From Allokutzneria sp. A3M-2-11 16 (GTDB taxonomy: Bacteria; Actinomycetota; Actinomycetes; Mycobacteriales; Pseudonocardiaceae): a stretch of DNA of 64,000 bases. Below are positions 35,592 to 44,977 of this stretch, in pieces. The number at the start of each line of letters is the position of its first letter. Position 1 is the first letter of the stretch. Made by a program: the position numbers and the translations under genes. The notes beneath the pieces were generated by a model. It had not been told where the DNA came from. It searched no databases and saw nothing but the letters and a program-made list of their open reading frames with translations. The stretch spans positions 1 to 64,000 of the forward strand of contig NZ_JANAVO010000005.1 of assembly GCF_024213555.1 (NCBI RefSeq), in the 5' to 3' direction.

Positions 35592-36083
35592 ATGACTTCA
35601 GTGTCGAGTGAAATCAACCCTCCTGGAAACCAAGAGCAAAAAGCGCGAGGATGCGGCGGTGATGAGGGAGTGAGGCGGCCGGTCACGCGGGTCGTATGCG
35701 CGTGGTGCGGGCTGGAGCGCACACGCCTCGTGCAGTCGGGAATGCCCCTCTGGTGGTGCTCGGACGCGTGCAGGCGGGCGTCGAGGCGGGGGCCTGCGGC
35801 CGAGCCGGGGCAGCGCGCGGAGCTGGGACGGGATCGCAGGCGCCGGGAACGGCTGGAGCGGTTCCACGCGATCTTCGACCGCATCACGCCGCTGTCGCCT
35901 CTGTCCTATGTGGACGCCCGGTTGCTGATGGCCGAGCTCAGTGGCGACAAGCTGTGGTTCCTGCACCCGAAGGCCGCCTACCGCTCGGCGTCGCGGCAGT
36001 GGCACCCCGACATCGGCGGTGACGCGAAGGTCTTCCGTCTGCTCCAGGCGGTGAACGAGACCGTCGAGCGCGGCCCGCACTAG
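35592..36083 (+). CDS. zinc-ribbon protein with J-domain-like C-terminus
   Basis: 163 residues from ATG 35592; GTG at 35670 (137 residues) is more likely the true start because conserved-looking sequence begins just after it. A treble-clef-like pair CAWC...CSDAC (VVCAWCGLER, WWCSDACRRAS) comes first. A basic helix follows. The C-terminus YRSASRQWHPDIGGDAKVF carries an HPD tripeptide in a J-domain-like context, then LLQAVNETVE. No named family is known to me. Binding of nucleic acid and of a DnaK-type chaperone is a guess. It is convergent with the helicase gene. Confidence 0.65.
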   Translation: MTSVSSEINPPGNQEQKARGCGGDEGVRRPVTRVVCAWCGLERTRLVQSGMPLWWCSDACRRASRRGPAAEPGQRAELGRDRRRRERLERFHAIFDRITPLSPLSYVDARLLMAELSGDKLWFLHPKAAYRSASRQWHPDIGGDAKVFRLLQAVNETVERGPH

Positions 36084-36107
36084 GGGGCCGCGCTCGACGG
36101 GAACGGC

Positions 36108-38621
36108 TCAGAACTCGCCGACGTCGGTGATGTAGATGACCGCGGTTCCCTCTTCGTCGGAGCCCGTCAGGTCGACCTCGGCGGTGATGCCCCAGTCGCG
36201 GTTGCCGTCCGGATCGTCGAAGGTCTGCCGGACGAGCCAGCGCTCCGGTTCCTCGGTGATCATCAGCATCTCCGGGCCGCGGGCGTTCGCGCCGGTACCG
36301 ATCTCGTCGTACTCCTCGAAGTACGCCTCAAGGGCGTCGCGCCACGCGTCGGCGTCCCAGCCCGCGTGCTTGTCCAGCTCGCCCAGCTCGTAGGAGTTGC
36401 GGCGGGCGGCGAGTTCGACGCGGCGGAACAGCTGGTTGCGCACGAGCACCTTGAAGGCGCGCGCGTTGGCGGTGACCGGGGGCGGACCTGTGTCCACCTG
36501 CTGATCCGGGCGGACTTCGCCTTCTTCGTCTTCGGGGTTGCGCAGCCGTTCCCACTCGTCCAGGAGGCTGGAGTCGACCTGGCGGACCAGTTCGCCGAGC
36601 CATTCGATGATGTCGGTCAGCTCGTCGGTCTTGGCCTCGTCGGGCACGGTGTGCCGCAGCGCCTTGTAGACGTCGGCGAGGTAGCGCAGCACCAGGCCCT
36701 CGGAGCGGGCGACCTGGTAGAAGGACACGTACTCGACGAAGGTCATCGCGCGCTCGTACATGTCGCGGACGACGGACTTCGGGTGCAGCTCGTGGTCGGC
36801 GACCCAGGGGTGGCCGCGGCGGTACATGTTGTAGGCGGCTTCGAGGAGCTCGGCCAGCGGCTTGGGGTAGGTGACGTCCTCCAGCAGCGCCATCCGTTCC
36901 TCGTACTCGATGCCCTCGGCCTTCATCCTGCCGACGGCCTCGCCGCGCGCCTTGAACTGCTGCTGGGACAGGATCGGGCGCGGGTTCTCCACGATGGACT
37001 CGATCACCGAGACCACGTCGAGGGCGTAGGAGTCGGACTCGCGGTCGAGCAGGTCGATGGCGGCGAGCGCGAGCGGGGACAGCGGCTGGTTGAGCGCGAA
37101 GTCGAACTGGAGGTCGACGGTGAGCCGGACGCGGCGGCCTTCCTCGTCGGGTTCGTCGAGCTGTTCGACGACGCCCGCGGCGAGCAGGCCGCGGTACATG
37201 GCGATGGCGCGGCGGATGAGCTTGCGCTGGGTGGGGCGGTCCTCGTGGTTGTCCTCGAGGAGGTGGCGCATGGCGGTGAAGGCGTCGCCCGGCCGGTTGA
37301 TCACGTTGAGCAGCATGGCGTGGCTGACCTTGAAGGTGGAGGTCAGCGGTTCGGGCTCGGCGGTGATCTGGCGTTCGTAGGTGGGTTTGCCCCAGGAGAC
37401 GAAGCCTTCGGGTGCCTTCTTGCGGACGATCTTGCGCTTCTTCTTGGGGTCGTCGCCCGCCTTGGCGATGGCGCGTTCGTTCTCGATGTCGTGGTCGGGG
37501 GCCTGGACGACGACGGTGCCCGCGGTGTCGTAGCCCGCGCGGCCGGCGCGGCCGGCGATCTGGTGGAACTCGCGGGCTTTGAGGTGGCGGGTGCGGACGC
37601 CGTCGTACTTGCTGAGCGCGGTGAGCACGACGGTGCGGATGGGCACGTTGATGCCGACGCCGAGGGTGTCGGTGCCGCAGATGATCTTGAGGAGGCCGGC
37701 CTGGGCGAGTTGTTCGACGAGGCGGCGGTACTTGGGGAGCATGCCCGCGTGGTGCACGCCGATGCCGTGCCGGACCAGGCGGGAGAGGGTTTTGCCGAAG
37801 CCCGCGGTGAACCGGAAGTTGCCGATGAGGTCGGCGATGGCGGCCTTCTCGGCCTTGGTGCAGACGTTGATGCTCATCAGGGCCTGGGCGCGTTCGAGGG
37901 CGGCGGCCTGGCTGAAGTGCACGACGTAGACGGGGGCGCCCTGGGTGGCGAGGAGTTCTTCCAGGGTTTCCTGGAGGGGGGTCATGGCGTAGCGGTAGTG
38001 CAGGGGGATGGGGCGTTCGGTGTTGGCGACGACGGCGGTGGGCCTGCCGGTGCGGCGGTTGAGGTCGGTCTCGAAGCGCCGGACGTCGCCGAGGGTGGCG
38101 GACATGAGGATGAACTGGGCGCGGGGGAGTTCGAGGAGGGGGACCTGCCAGGCCCAGCCGCGGTCGGGTTCGGAGTAGAAGTGGAACTCGTCCATGACGA
38201 CCTGGCCGACGTCGGCGTCCGCGCCGTCGCGGAGGGCGATGTTGGCCAGGATCTCCGCGGTGCAGCAGATGATGGGGGCGTCGGAGTTGACGCTGGAGTC
38301 TCCGGTGAGCATGCCGACGTTGGCGGGGCCGAAGGTCTCGCACAGGGCGAAGAACTTCTCCGAGACCAGGGCTTTGATGGGCGCGGTGTAGAAGCTGCGC
38401 TGCCCGTTGGCCATGGCGGTGAAGTGGGCGCCGACGGCGACGAGGCTCTTGCCCGAGCCGGTGGGGGTGCTGAGGATGAGGTTGGCGCCGGAGACGATCT
38501 CGATGACGGCTTCCTGCTGGGCCGGGTAGAGCTCGATGCCCTGTTCGGTGGTCCAGGTGGTGAAGGCGTCGAAGAGCGCGTCGGGGTCGGCGCTGCCGGG
38601 GAGCTGGTCGGTGAGCGTCAT
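36108..38621 (-). CDS. Ski2-like DEAD/DEAH-box helicase (DUF3516)
   Basis: 837 residues. SF2 motifs in order are TPTGSGKSL (Walker A), TAPIKAL (Ia), MDEFHFYSE (a variant of DExH), SATLGD (III), VHHAGMLP and TDTLGVGINVP (V), and QIAGRAGRAGYD (VI). A long C-terminal DUF3516 region follows. Actinobacterial members are RNA/DNA helicases of unclear role. ATG at 38621 is chosen. A longer reading from 38723 would cross the divergent zinc-ribbon gene start. Confidence 0.9.
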   Translation of the reverse strand: MTLTDQLPGSADPDALFDAFTTWTTEQGIELYPAQQEAVIEIVSGANLILSTPTGSGKSLVAVGAHFTAMANGQRSFYTAPIKALVSEKFFALCETFGPANVGMLTGDSSVNSDAPIICCTAEILANIALRDGADADVGQVVMDEFHFYSEPDRGWAWQVPLLELPRAQFILMSATLGDVRRFETDLNRRTGRPTAVVANTERPIPLHYRYAMTPLQETLEELLATQGAPVYVVHFSQAAALERAQALMSINVCTKAEKAAIADLIGNFRFTAGFGKTLSRLVRHGIGVHHAGMLPKYRRLVEQLAQAGLLKIICGTDTLGVGINVPIRTVVLTALSKYDGVRTRHLKAREFHQIAGRAGRAGYDTAGTVVVQAPDHDIENERAIAKAGDDPKKKRKIVRKKAPEGFVSWGKPTYERQITAEPEPLTSTFKVSHAMLLNVINRPGDAFTAMRHLLEDNHEDRPTQRKLIRRAIAMYRGLLAAGVVEQLDEPDEEGRRVRLTVDLQFDFALNQPLSPLALAAIDLLDRESDSYALDVVSVIESIVENPRPILSQQQFKARGEAVGRMKAEGIEYEERMALLEDVTYPKPLAELLEAAYNMYRRGHPWVADHELHPKSVVRDMYERAMTFVEYVSFYQVARSEGLVLRYLADVYKALRHTVPDEAKTDELTDIIEWLGELVRQVDSSLLDEWERLRNPEDEEGEVRPDQQVDTGPPPVTANARAFKVLVRNQLFRRVELAARRNSYELGELDKHAGWDADAWRDALEAYFEEYDEIGTGANARGPEMLMITEEPERWLVRQTFDDPDGNRDWGITAEVDLTGSDEEGTAVIYITDVGEF

Positions 38622-38706
38622 GGTGTCTCGATCGTGCCTGGTCGATTGTCCAGCGGTGACGGCGGGTCGAAGATCGCGTCCGCTGCTCGTATCTGTGTAT
38701 GTTGAT

Positions 38707-39063
38707 GTGGTGATTTGTCCCAAGTGTCAGAACGTGATGCAGACCGTGGATCGCCAGGGCGTCCACATCGAGCAGTGCACCGGCTGCCGGGGCATTTTCC
38801 TCGATCGTGGGGAGCTGGAGCAGATCGCCCAGGCTGAGCAGCGGTACTACAGCGCCGCGCCTCCGCCCTATGCCGGTGGGCACCCTGGTCACCACGACTC
38901 GCCGAAGCCCTATCGCGGGCACCATGACTCGCCGAAGCCGTACCGGGGTGGGCACCACGACTCGCCCGCGCCGTACCGGGGCGGTGGCTACGGTCACCAC
39001 GATTCGCCGCGGCCGTACGGGCACAAGAAGAAGAAGAGTTTCTTCGACCAGTTGTTCGACTGA
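38707..39063 (+). CDS. TFIIB-type zinc ribbon protein with His-rich repeats
   Basis: 118 residues. The N-terminal zinc ribbon has ICPKCQNVMQ and EQCTGCRGIFLDRGELEQ, the zf-TFIIB pattern. It is followed by four imperfect HHDSPKPYRG repeats and a basic tail with KKKKSFFDQLFD. The start is either GTG 38707 or 38710; no strong ribosome site is seen. It is divergent from the helicase, a pairing common in actinobacteria. The repeats could bind metal. Confidence 0.8.
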   Translation: MVICPKCQNVMQTVDRQGVHIEQCTGCRGIFLDRGELEQIAQAEQRYYSAAPPPYAGGHPGHHDSPKPYRGHHDSPKPYRGGHHDSPAPYRGGGYGHHDSPRPYGHKKKKSFFDQLFD

Positions 39064-39064
39064 T

Positions 39065-39706
39065 GTGAACTTGTTGATCTGCCCGGCGTGCGGGGCTCGG
39101 ACGGAGGTCCCGCGCGTCGAGGGTGCCCCGCCGGTGGTGGTCTGTGCGGACTGCGGTCATCGGCGGGGTTTTCACCGGTTGCCGTTGCTGTGCTTGACCG
39201 GGCCGAGTGGCACGGGGAAGTCGACGGTGTGCCGGGAGTTGGCCGCGCGCCTGTCGGAGCACGTGGTGGTGCTGGAGCAGGACGTGCTGTGGGTCGAGTG
39301 GTTGCGGGATCCGGCCGAGGAGCACCGGGCGTTCCGGTCGACGTGGCTGCGGGTGATCTCGATGATCCAGCAGAACGGGCGGCCGGTGGTGTTGTGCGGG
39401 ACGGTGGTGCCGCCGGAGTTCGAGCCGTTGCCGGAGCGGGTGTTGTTCTCGGATGTTCACTACCTGGCGTTGATGTGCGAGCCGGGGGTGTTGGCGGAGC
39501 GGTTGCGGCGGCGGCCCGCGTGGCGCGGGTGGTCGGAGCCGCGGATCGCCGAGACGTTGGAGTACGCGCAGTGGCTGCGTGAGGAGGGTGCGGCGTTGTC
39601 GCCGCCGGTGGGGTTGCTGGACACCACGGATGTTCCGGTTTCGGAGACCGTGGACGCGGTGTGCGCGTGGGTGACAAAGACCTTGGGGTTGGTCGAGGCG
39701 CGTTAG
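39065..39706 (+). CDS. zinc ribbon/P-loop nucleotide kinase-like protein
   Basis: 213 residues. A short zinc ribbon ([20 protein letters not shown]) precedes a P-loop domain with [14 protein letters not shown], like shikimate/gluconate-type kinases, and [11 protein letters not shown] as a lid-like Arg segment. It could be an ATP-dependent small-molecule kinase; the substrate is unknown. GTG at 39065 lies 1 base past the previous stop, so the two are likely cotranscribed. Confidence 0.78.
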   Translation: MNLLICPACGARTEVPRVEGAPPVVVCADCGHRRGFHRLPLLCLTGPSGTGKSTVCRELAARLSEHVVVLEQDVLWVEWLRDPAEEHRAFRSTWLRVISMIQQNGRPVVLCGTVVPPEFEPLPERVLFSDVHYLALMCEPGVLAERLRRRPAWRGWSEPRIAETLEYAQWLREEGAALSPPVGLLDTTDVPVSETVDAVCAWVTKTLGLVEAR

Positions 39707-39732
39707 CCGGTCGCCCGCATAGGGTCGTGCGC

Positions 39733-41118
39733 ATGAGCACTCACTTCGACGTCGTGGTTCTGGGCGCTGGCCCGGGTGGGTACGTGGCCGCGATCCGGTC
39801 TGCCCAGCTGGGGCTGCGGACGGCGATCATCGAGGAGCGGTACTGGGGCGGGGTCTGCCTCAACGTGGGCTGCATTCCCTCGAAGGCGCTGTTGCGCAAC
39901 GCCGAGCTGGCGCACCTGTTCCAGCATGAGGCGAAGTCCTATGGCATCCGGGTGGACGGGCAGGTGTCCTTCGACTACTCGGCGGCGTTCCAGCGCAGCC
40001 GGAAGGTGGCGGACGGGCGCGTCAAGGGCGTGCACTACCTGATGAAGAAGAACTCGATCACGCAGTTCACCGGTCGGGGTGAGTTCCTGGACGCGAACTC
40101 GATCAAGGTCGGCGACGAGGTGGTGGGCTTCGACCACTGCGTCATCGCCGCGGGTGCGGTGACGCGGTTGTTGCCCGGGACGGCGTTGGGGCCGCGGGTG
40201 GTGACCTATGAGGAGCAGATCCTCAGCGAGCGGTTGCCGGAGAGCATCGTGATCGCGGGTGCGGGCGCCATCGGCGTCGAGTTCGCGTATGTGCTGCACA
40301 ACTACGGTGTCAAGGTCACGATCGTGGAGTTCGCCGATCGGGTGGTGCCGTTGGAGGACGCCGAGGTGTCGGCGGAGCTGGCGAAGCGGTACCGGCGGCT
40401 GGGCATCGAGGTGCTGACGTCGACGAAGGTGGAGTCCATTGAGGACACCGGCCGGGATGTGCGGGTCACGGTGTCCACTGAGGACGGTCAGCGGGTGCTG
40501 GAGGCCGACAAGGTCCTGCAGGCGATCGGGTTCGTGCCGCGGGTGGAGGGCTACGGCCTGGAGCGGACCGGGGTGCGGTTGACCGAGCGGGGCGCGATCG
40601 ACATCGACGGGCGGTGCCGGACGAGCGTGCCGCACATCTTCGCGATCGGGGATGTGACGGCGAAGCTGATGCTGGCGCACGCGGCGGAGTCGATGGGGGT
40701 GATCGCGGCGGAGACCATCGCGGACACCGAGACGATGGAGCTGGACTACGTGATGATCCCGCGGGCCACGTACTGCCAGCCGCAGATCGCGAGTTTCGGG
40801 TGGACCGAGGCGCAGGCGCGGGAGCGCGGTTTCGACGTGAAGGTGGCGAAGTTCCCGTTCACCGCCAACGGGAAGGCGCACGGGCTGGGTGACGCGGCGG
40901 GCTTCGTGAAGATCATCAGTGATGCGGCGCACGGGGAGCTGCTGGGCGCGCACCTGATCGGGCCGGAGGTGACGGAGCTGTTGCCGGAGCTGACGCTGGC
41001 GCAGCAGTGGGATCTGACCGTGCACGAGGTGGCGCGGAACGTGCACGCGCACCCGACGCTGGGCGAGGCGGTGAAGGAGGCGATCCACGGCCTGGCCGGT
41101 CACATGATCAACATGTGA
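39733..41118 (+). CDS. lpdA: dihydrolipoyl dehydrogenase
   Basis: The 461-residue E3 flavoprotein of 2-oxo-acid dehydrogenase complexes. The FAD fold is [18 protein letters not shown], the redox disulfide [13 protein letters not shown], the NAD fold [15 protein letters not shown] contact IFAIGDVTA, and the C-terminal active-site His/Glu [16 protein letters not shown] at 39733 has a TAGGGT hexamer 7 bases upstream, a leaderless start. No E1 or E2 genes are near. Confidence 0.95.
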   Translation: MSTHFDVVVLGAGPGGYVAAIRSAQLGLRTAIIEERYWGGVCLNVGCIPSKALLRNAELAHLFQHEAKSYGIRVDGQVSFDYSAAFQRSRKVADGRVKGVHYLMKKNSITQFTGRGEFLDANSIKVGDEVVGFDHCVIAAGAVTRLLPGTALGPRVVTYEEQILSERLPESIVIAGAGAIGVEFAYVLHNYGVKVTIVEFADRVVPLEDAEVSAELAKRYRRLGIEVLTSTKVESIEDTGRDVRVTVSTEDGQRVLEADKVLQAIGFVPRVEGYGLERTGVRLTERGAIDIDGRCRTSVPHIFAIGDVTAKLMLAHAAESMGVIAAETIADTETMELDYVMIPRATYCQPQIASFGWTEAQARERGFDVKVAKFPFTANGKAHGLGDAAGFVKIISDAAHGELLGAHLIGPEVTELLPELTLAQQWDLTVHEVARNVHAHPTLGEAVKEAIHGLAGHMINM

Positions 41119-41158
41119 GGCGGGAGGGGTCCCGGGGCGGCTGTCCTATCGTGCTGGG

Positions 41159-41551
41159 GTGCCTCACGTGCTCAAGTTCGTTCTGGGATTCGCCTACCTC
41201 CAGGTGACGGCCGGTGCCGTCCTGGTGGTGACCGGCGTGGTCGAGGTCTTCGAGCGCCTGGGCCACGGTCAACGCGTCAGTGACGGGGTCGTCACGGGGA
41301 TGACCGTGATCGGGGCGGTGGTCGCCGCGCTGCTGTGGGCGGCGATCGGGGTGACGCGCGGCCGGGAGTGGGGGCGGCAGTTCCTGATCGCGATGGAGGC
41401 GCTGGTGGGCCTGATCTCGCTGATCGGGGTGGTCAACGGCGAGCCGCTGGTGATTATCTTGCTGGCGATGGCGGGGTTCATGGTCTACGCGCTGTGCACC
41501 GCGTTCGTCAGGTCGTGGTTCGCGTATAAGGCGTACCACCGCCAGTTCTGA
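41159..41551 (+). CDS. small integral membrane protein
   Basis: 130 residues with four predicted membrane segments (FAYLQVTAGAVLVVTGVVEV, VIGAVVAALLWAAIGV, LVGLISLIGVV, LVIILLAMAGFMVYAL). No family is named. TATCGT lies 6 bases before the GTG start, a leaderless signal. It ends 6 bases before the promoter of the Thr leader. Confidence 0.7.
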   Translation: MPHVLKFVLGFAYLQVTAGAVLVVTGVVEVFERLGHGQRVSDGVVTGMTVIGAVVAALLWAAIGVTRGREWGRQFLIAMEALVGLISLIGVVNGEPLVIILLAMAGFMVYALCTAFVRSWFAYKAYHRQF

Positions 41552-41557
41552 GGCTGC

Positions 41558-41563
41558 TAAGGT
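41558..41563 (+). promoter_or_regulatory. -10 box of the Thr leader
   Basis: TAAGGT six bases before the leader GTG, matching the TAnnnT pattern seen upstream of other leaderless starts in the window. Confidence 0.6.
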
Positions 41564-41569
41564 CGGTGC

Positions 41570-41620
41570 GTGCAGCGCGCTTTTGTGACGACGACGCCGG
41601 AATCCGTCCCGGCGCGCTGA
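41570..41620 (+). CDS. threonine attenuator leader peptide
   Basis: A 16-residue frame, MQRAFVTTTPESVPAR, with three consecutive ACG Thr codons. The GTG start follows a -10 box by 6 bases, so the mRNA is probably leaderless. Its stop is 18 bases before an intrinsic terminator, and the next gene is a threonyl-tRNA synthetase. This is the layout of translational-coupling attenuation. Ribosome stalling at the Thr codons, when charged tRNA-Thr is scarce, would let transcription run into the synthetase gene. The antiterminator pairing has not been drawn. It is too short for ordinary gene finders. Confidence 0.8.
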   Translation: MQRAFVTTTPESVPAR

Positions 41621-41638
41621 CCGTTGTCTGAAACGAAG

Positions 41639-41666
41639 CCCCGGGGCGAGTGCCCCGGGGTTTTTT
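41639..41666 (+). terminator. attenuator terminator
   Basis: A 9-bp GC stem (CCCCGGGGC with its complement), loop GAGT, followed directly by six Ts. It lies between the Thr leader peptide and the synthetase start. Confidence 0.93.
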
Positions 41667-41706
41667 CTCTGTGGTCACTCGCCTCTTTGTCCGCGAGGAG
41701 ACCGCG

Positions 41707-42903
41707 ATGCACGACCACCGCAAGCTCGGCCGTGAGCTGGACCTGTTCGACTCCGATCCGTTGGTCGGGGCGGGGTTGCCGTACTGGCTGCCGGACGGGG
41801 CGGCGGTGCGGCACGCCTTGGAGGAGTTCGTCCGTGGCCTGGAGCGGCGGGCCGGGTACCGGCACGTGTACTCGCCGGTGCTGGGCAAGCGGGAGCTGTA
41901 CGAGCTGTCCGGGCACTGGTCGCACTACAGCGAGGACATGTTCCCGCCGATGGATCTCGGTGGTGAGCAGGTGGTGCTGCGGCCGAGCCTGTGCCCGCAC
42001 CACGCGGTGATGTTCCGGGCGCGGCCGCACAGCTACCGGGATCTGCCGTTGCGGATGGCGGAGCTGGGCGGGATGTTCCGGGCCGAGCTCTCGGGTGTGC
42101 TCGGTGGGCTGAGCCGGGTGCGGGCGATCCAGCTCAACGACGCGCACGTGTTCTGCGCCCCGGACCAGGTCGCCGAGGAGGCGCGGGCGGCGTTGGAGCT
42201 GGTCCGGGAGGCGCACGCGGTGTTGGGGATCAAGCCGGTGCGGTACCGGTTGTCGTTGCCCGGCGCGGGCGGGAAGTACGTGGTCGATCCGGAGTTGTGG
42301 CGGCGGGCGGAGGCGGTGCTGCGCGAGGTTCTGTCCGATGTGGACTATGAGGCGGTGGAGGGCGAGGCGGCGTTCTACGGGCCCAAGATCGACATCCAGA
42401 TCGCCGACGGCGCGGGGCGGGAGTCGACCCTGTCGACCGTGCAGGTGGACTTCCACCAGCCGCGGCGGTTCGGCCTGTCTTACGTGGGCCCGGACGGGGC
42501 GAAGCACCGGCCCGTGATGGTGCACCGCAGCATCATTGGCAGCCTCGAACGGGTGGTCGCGCACCTGATCGAGGTGCACGGCGGTGCTTTTCCGGCGTGG
42601 TTGGCGCCGACCCAGGTCGTGGTGCTGCCGGTGTCTGCGGCCGAGGTGCCGGATGCCGTCGAGTTCGCCCGGTCCACTGACTTGCGGATGGTGGTCGCGG
42701 GGCCGGAGCGGGGCAGTCTCGGTGCGCGGGTGCGGGCGGCGCGGCTGGTGCCGTTCCAGGTGGTGATCGGGGCGCGGGAGGCCGCGGCGGGTCAGGCGTC
42801 CGTGCGGTCGCGCGACGGCGAGAGATGGGATGCCGCGCCGGTCGCGGAGGTGCTGGCGCGGATCAGCTCAGCTGCCCGGCCCGGTGCAGGTGGTCGAAGA
42901 TGA
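41707..42903 (+). CDS. editing-less threonyl-tRNA synthetase
   Basis: 398 residues, about 240 fewer than normal bacterial ThrRS. The TGS and editing domains are missing; the catalytic core and anticodon domain remain. Core motifs are [30 protein letters not shown] (motif 2), NDAHVFC and FYGPKIDI. The three zinc ligands are Cys96, His147 and His273, spaced 51 and 126 residues apart, the same as E. coli Cys334, His385 and His511. The C-terminus starts [13 protein letters not shown]. It is probably a duplicate ThrRS, perhaps conferring drug resistance or stress expression. ATG at 41707 follows GCGAGGAGACC. It overlaps the convergent NUDIX gene by 41 bases. Confidence 0.9.
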   Translation: MHDHRKLGRELDLFDSDPLVGAGLPYWLPDGAAVRHALEEFVRGLERRAGYRHVYSPVLGKRELYELSGHWSHYSEDMFPPMDLGGEQVVLRPSLCPHHAVMFRARPHSYRDLPLRMAELGGMFRAELSGVLGGLSRVRAIQLNDAHVFCAPDQVAEEARAALELVREAHAVLGIKPVRYRLSLPGAGGKYVVDPELWRRAEAVLREVLSDVDYEAVEGEAAFYGPKIDIQIADGAGRESTLSTVQVDFHQPRRFGLSYVGPDGAKHRPVMVHRSIIGSLERVVAHLIEVHGGAFPAWLAPTQVVVLPVSAAEVPDAVEFARSTDLRMVVAGPERGSLGARVRAARLVPFQVVIGAREAAAGQASVRSRDGERWDAAPVAEVLARISSAARPGAGGRR

Positions 42904-43258
42904 TCTGGTCGACCGGGGCGACGCGGTCGCGGTCGGTGTAGCCGAGCCAGGTGATCTCCTCGATCTCGCTGCTCGGCGCGAGTACGCCGGTGAACTTGGC
43001 GGTGTAGCAGGTCATCCGGACTTCGACGCCCGGCGGGTGGCCGTGCGCCTGGGCCTGGAAGGTGCCCACGTGCACGGCGCTGGTGGGGTCGATGGTGACG
43101 GTCAGCTCCTCGGCGATCTCGCGCATCAGGGTCTGGATGTCGGTTTCGCCGGGATCGCGTTTGCCGCCGGGGAGGTAGAAGGTGTCCTTGCCGCGGGAGC
43201 GGGTGGACAGGACGCGTTCCGCTTCGAGGTGGATCCATGCGATCTTGTCGATGGTCAT
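42863..43258 (-). CDS. NUDIX hydrolase
   Basis: 131 residues. The NUDIX box is complete, [12 protein letters not shown] followed by REIAEELTV, giving the GX5EX7REUXEEXGU pattern except at the last Gly position. [18 protein letters not shown] comes before it. It would hydrolyse a nucleoside diphosphate linked to another group. ATG at 43258 is divergent (27-base gap) from the nitrilase, and it overlaps the synthetase stop on the other strand. Confidence 0.87.
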   Translation of the reverse strand: MTIDKIAWIHLEAERVLSTRSRGKDTFYLPGGKRDPGETDIQTLMREIAEELTVTIDPTSAVHVGTFQAQAHGHPPGVEVRMTCYTAKFTGVLAPSSEIEEITWLGYTDRDRVAPVDQIIFDHLHRAGQLS

Positions 43259-43285
43259 GCCCGCGATGGTAGGGACGGTGGACGG

Positions 43286-44176
43286 ATGTCGGTGGTCGGC
43301 GCGCTGCAACTGGGTTCTTGTCTTTCCACTGCGGCAACTGTGGAGAAGGTCCTCGGTTACGAGGAGCGGCTGCGGGACTCCGGTGCGGCGCTGGTGGTGC
43401 TGCCGGAGGCGCTGCTCGGCGGCTACCCGAAGGGCTCGTCGTTCGGCACGCGCGTCGGGTACCGGTTGCCGGAGGGGCGGGCGGAGTTCGCGGAGTACTT
43501 CGCCCGCGCCGTCGACGTGCCGGGCCCGGAGATCGCCGAGCTGGCCGGGTTGTCCGCGCGCACCGGGGTGTCGCTGGTGGCCGGGGTGATCGAGCGGGCG
43601 GGCTCGACGCTGTACTGCACGGCGGTGTTCCTCGACCCGGCGGCGGGGTTGGTGGCCAAGCACCGCAAGCTGATGCCGACCGCGGCCGAGCGGTTGATCT
43701 GGGGCCAGGGCGACGGGTCGACGCTGCCGGTGGTGCCGACCGGGGTGGGCTTGGCGGGCGCGGTGATCTGCTGGGAGAACTACATGCCGTTGCTGCGGAC
43801 GGCCATGTACGCCAAGGGGGTCCAGGTGTGGTGTGCGCCCACTGTGGACGATCGCGAGGTGTGGCAGTCCACGATGCGGCACATCGCCGTGGAGGGGCGG
43901 TGCTTCGTGGTGGGCGCGTGCCAGTACCAGGCCGCTCAGGCGGATGTGCCGGGTTCGCGGATCAACGGCGGCAGCGTGGTCGTGGGCCCGCTAGGTGAGG
44001 TGCTGGCGGGGCCGTTGACGGGGGAGGAGGGGTTGATCACCGCCTCCGTCGACGTCGCGTCGCTGGCGGGTGCCCGCTACGACTTCGACGTGACCGGCCA
44101 CTACGCGCGCCCCGACGTTTTCACGCTCGCCGTCGACGAGACCCCGCGCTCCGCGGTGACGTTCAGGTCGCGGTGA
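43286..44176 (+). CDS. carbon-nitrogen hydrolase (nitrilase type)
   Basis: 296 residues with the Glu-Lys-Cys triad: [21 protein letters not shown] and [11 protein letters not shown]. The CWEN context and long C-terminus fit nitrilases/cyanide hydratases rather than amidases. It would hydrolyse an organic nitrile to the acid and ammonia. It is convergent with a MerR gene, with 9 bases between stops. Confidence 0.88.
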   Translation: MSVVGALQLGSCLSTAATVEKVLGYEERLRDSGAALVVLPEALLGGYPKGSSFGTRVGYRLPEGRAEFAEYFARAVDVPGPEIAELAGLSARTGVSLVAGVIERAGSTLYCTAVFLDPAAGLVAKHRKLMPTAAERLIWGQGDGSTLPVVPTGVGLAGAVICWENYMPLLRTAMYAKGVQVWCAPTVDDREVWQSTMRHIAVEGRCFVVGACQYQAAQADVPGSRINGGSVVVGPLGEVLAGPLTGEEGLITASVDVASLAGARYDFDVTGHYARPDVFTLAVDETPRSAVTFRSR

Positions 44177-44185
44177 ACGTGTTGA

Positions 44186-44977
44186 TCATGGTTGTTCCCC
44201 GCCGTCGACGGGGATGGCGACGCGGGTGACGAACTGCGCGGGCTCGGTGGTCCGCGGATCGGACAGGTAGGTCTCGCGGACCGGGCCCCGCGGTGTGTGG
44301 CCGTGCTCGTGAATCCACGCGAAAACCGCGTGGTAGGTCAGGGAAAGCTCCTCGAAGGGTCCACTGTGGATGATCACTGCGGCCGGGGTGGCCGGGAGGG
44401 TTTCGATCAGCACTCCGGGCGGTGACACCGGGGTCTGCACCGCGGCGGCGATCTCCAGCGTGGGTGTGAGGTCGACCGGGAACAGTCCGAGCGCCGGGCC
44501 CTGGACCTCGCCGACCGCGGTCATCAGGCGGGTGACGCAGTCGCCGTAGGTGCGGCCGATGTCCTCCGGCGTGCAGCTCCCGCGCTGCACGGCGAGGCGC
44601 AGCGCGGGTTCGTGGGAGAGGCTGATGTCCTTGCGCCCCAGTCCTTCCTTCATCAGCCTTTCGACACCGTGGAGCGCGGCGCGCTTGCGGCGGAGTTCGG
44701 CGTCGATGCGGTCGCGTTCACCGCGCAGCACGCGTTCGCGGGTCTCGTCGTCGCCCGCGAGGAGGTCGGCGATCGCCGGGAGTGGCACGTCGAGCGTGCG
44801 CAGCAGCCCGATCGTCAGCGCCGTGCGCGTCTGGTCGCGGGTGTAGTAGCGGTAGCCGGTGCTCGGGTCGACGTGGGCCGGGTGCAGCAGGCCGAGGTCG
44901 TCGTAGTGCCGCAGCTGCTTGACGCTGAGGCGGCAGAGCCGGGCGAAGCGGCCGATCGGGAACAGCTCGTCGGGCAT
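44186..44977 (-). CDS. MerR regulator with GyrI-like effector domain
   Basis: 263 residues. The N-terminal HTH (FPIGRFARLCRLSVKQLRHY) and STGYRYYTRDQ wing are typical of MerR. A coiled coil follows, and then a C-terminal effector-binding (GyrI/BmrR-like) domain with IIHSGPFEELSLTYHAVFAW. These domains bind drugs or small ligands, as in BmrR. ATG at 44977 is chosen over an upstream in-frame start. The target is unknown; no divergent gene is close. Confidence 0.85.
   Translation of the reverse strand: MPDELFPIGRFARLCRLSVKQLRHYDDLGLLHPAHVDPSTGYRYYTRDQTRTALTIGLLRTLDVPLPAIADLLAGDDETRERVLRGERDRIDAELRRKRAALHGVERLMKEGLGRKDISLSHEPALRLAVQRGSCTPEDIGRTYGDCVTRLMTAVGEVQGPALGLFPVDLTPTLEIAAAVQTPVSPPGVLIETLPATPAAVIIHSGPFEELSLTYHAVFAWIHEHGHTPRGPVRETYLSDPRTTEPAQFVTRVAIPVDGGEQP

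Noticed and set aside
36366-38705. A 779-codon open frame on the plus strand opposite the helicase
   Set aside because: Gly/Asp/Val/Glu-rich translation with no domain; the opposite strand carries all the SF2 motifs.
41650-42903. A broken full-length thrS
   Set aside because: There is no upstream TGS/editing sequence or frameshift. The leader, terminator and ribosome site directly precede the short form, and zinc ligands are intact, so it is a natural short enzyme.
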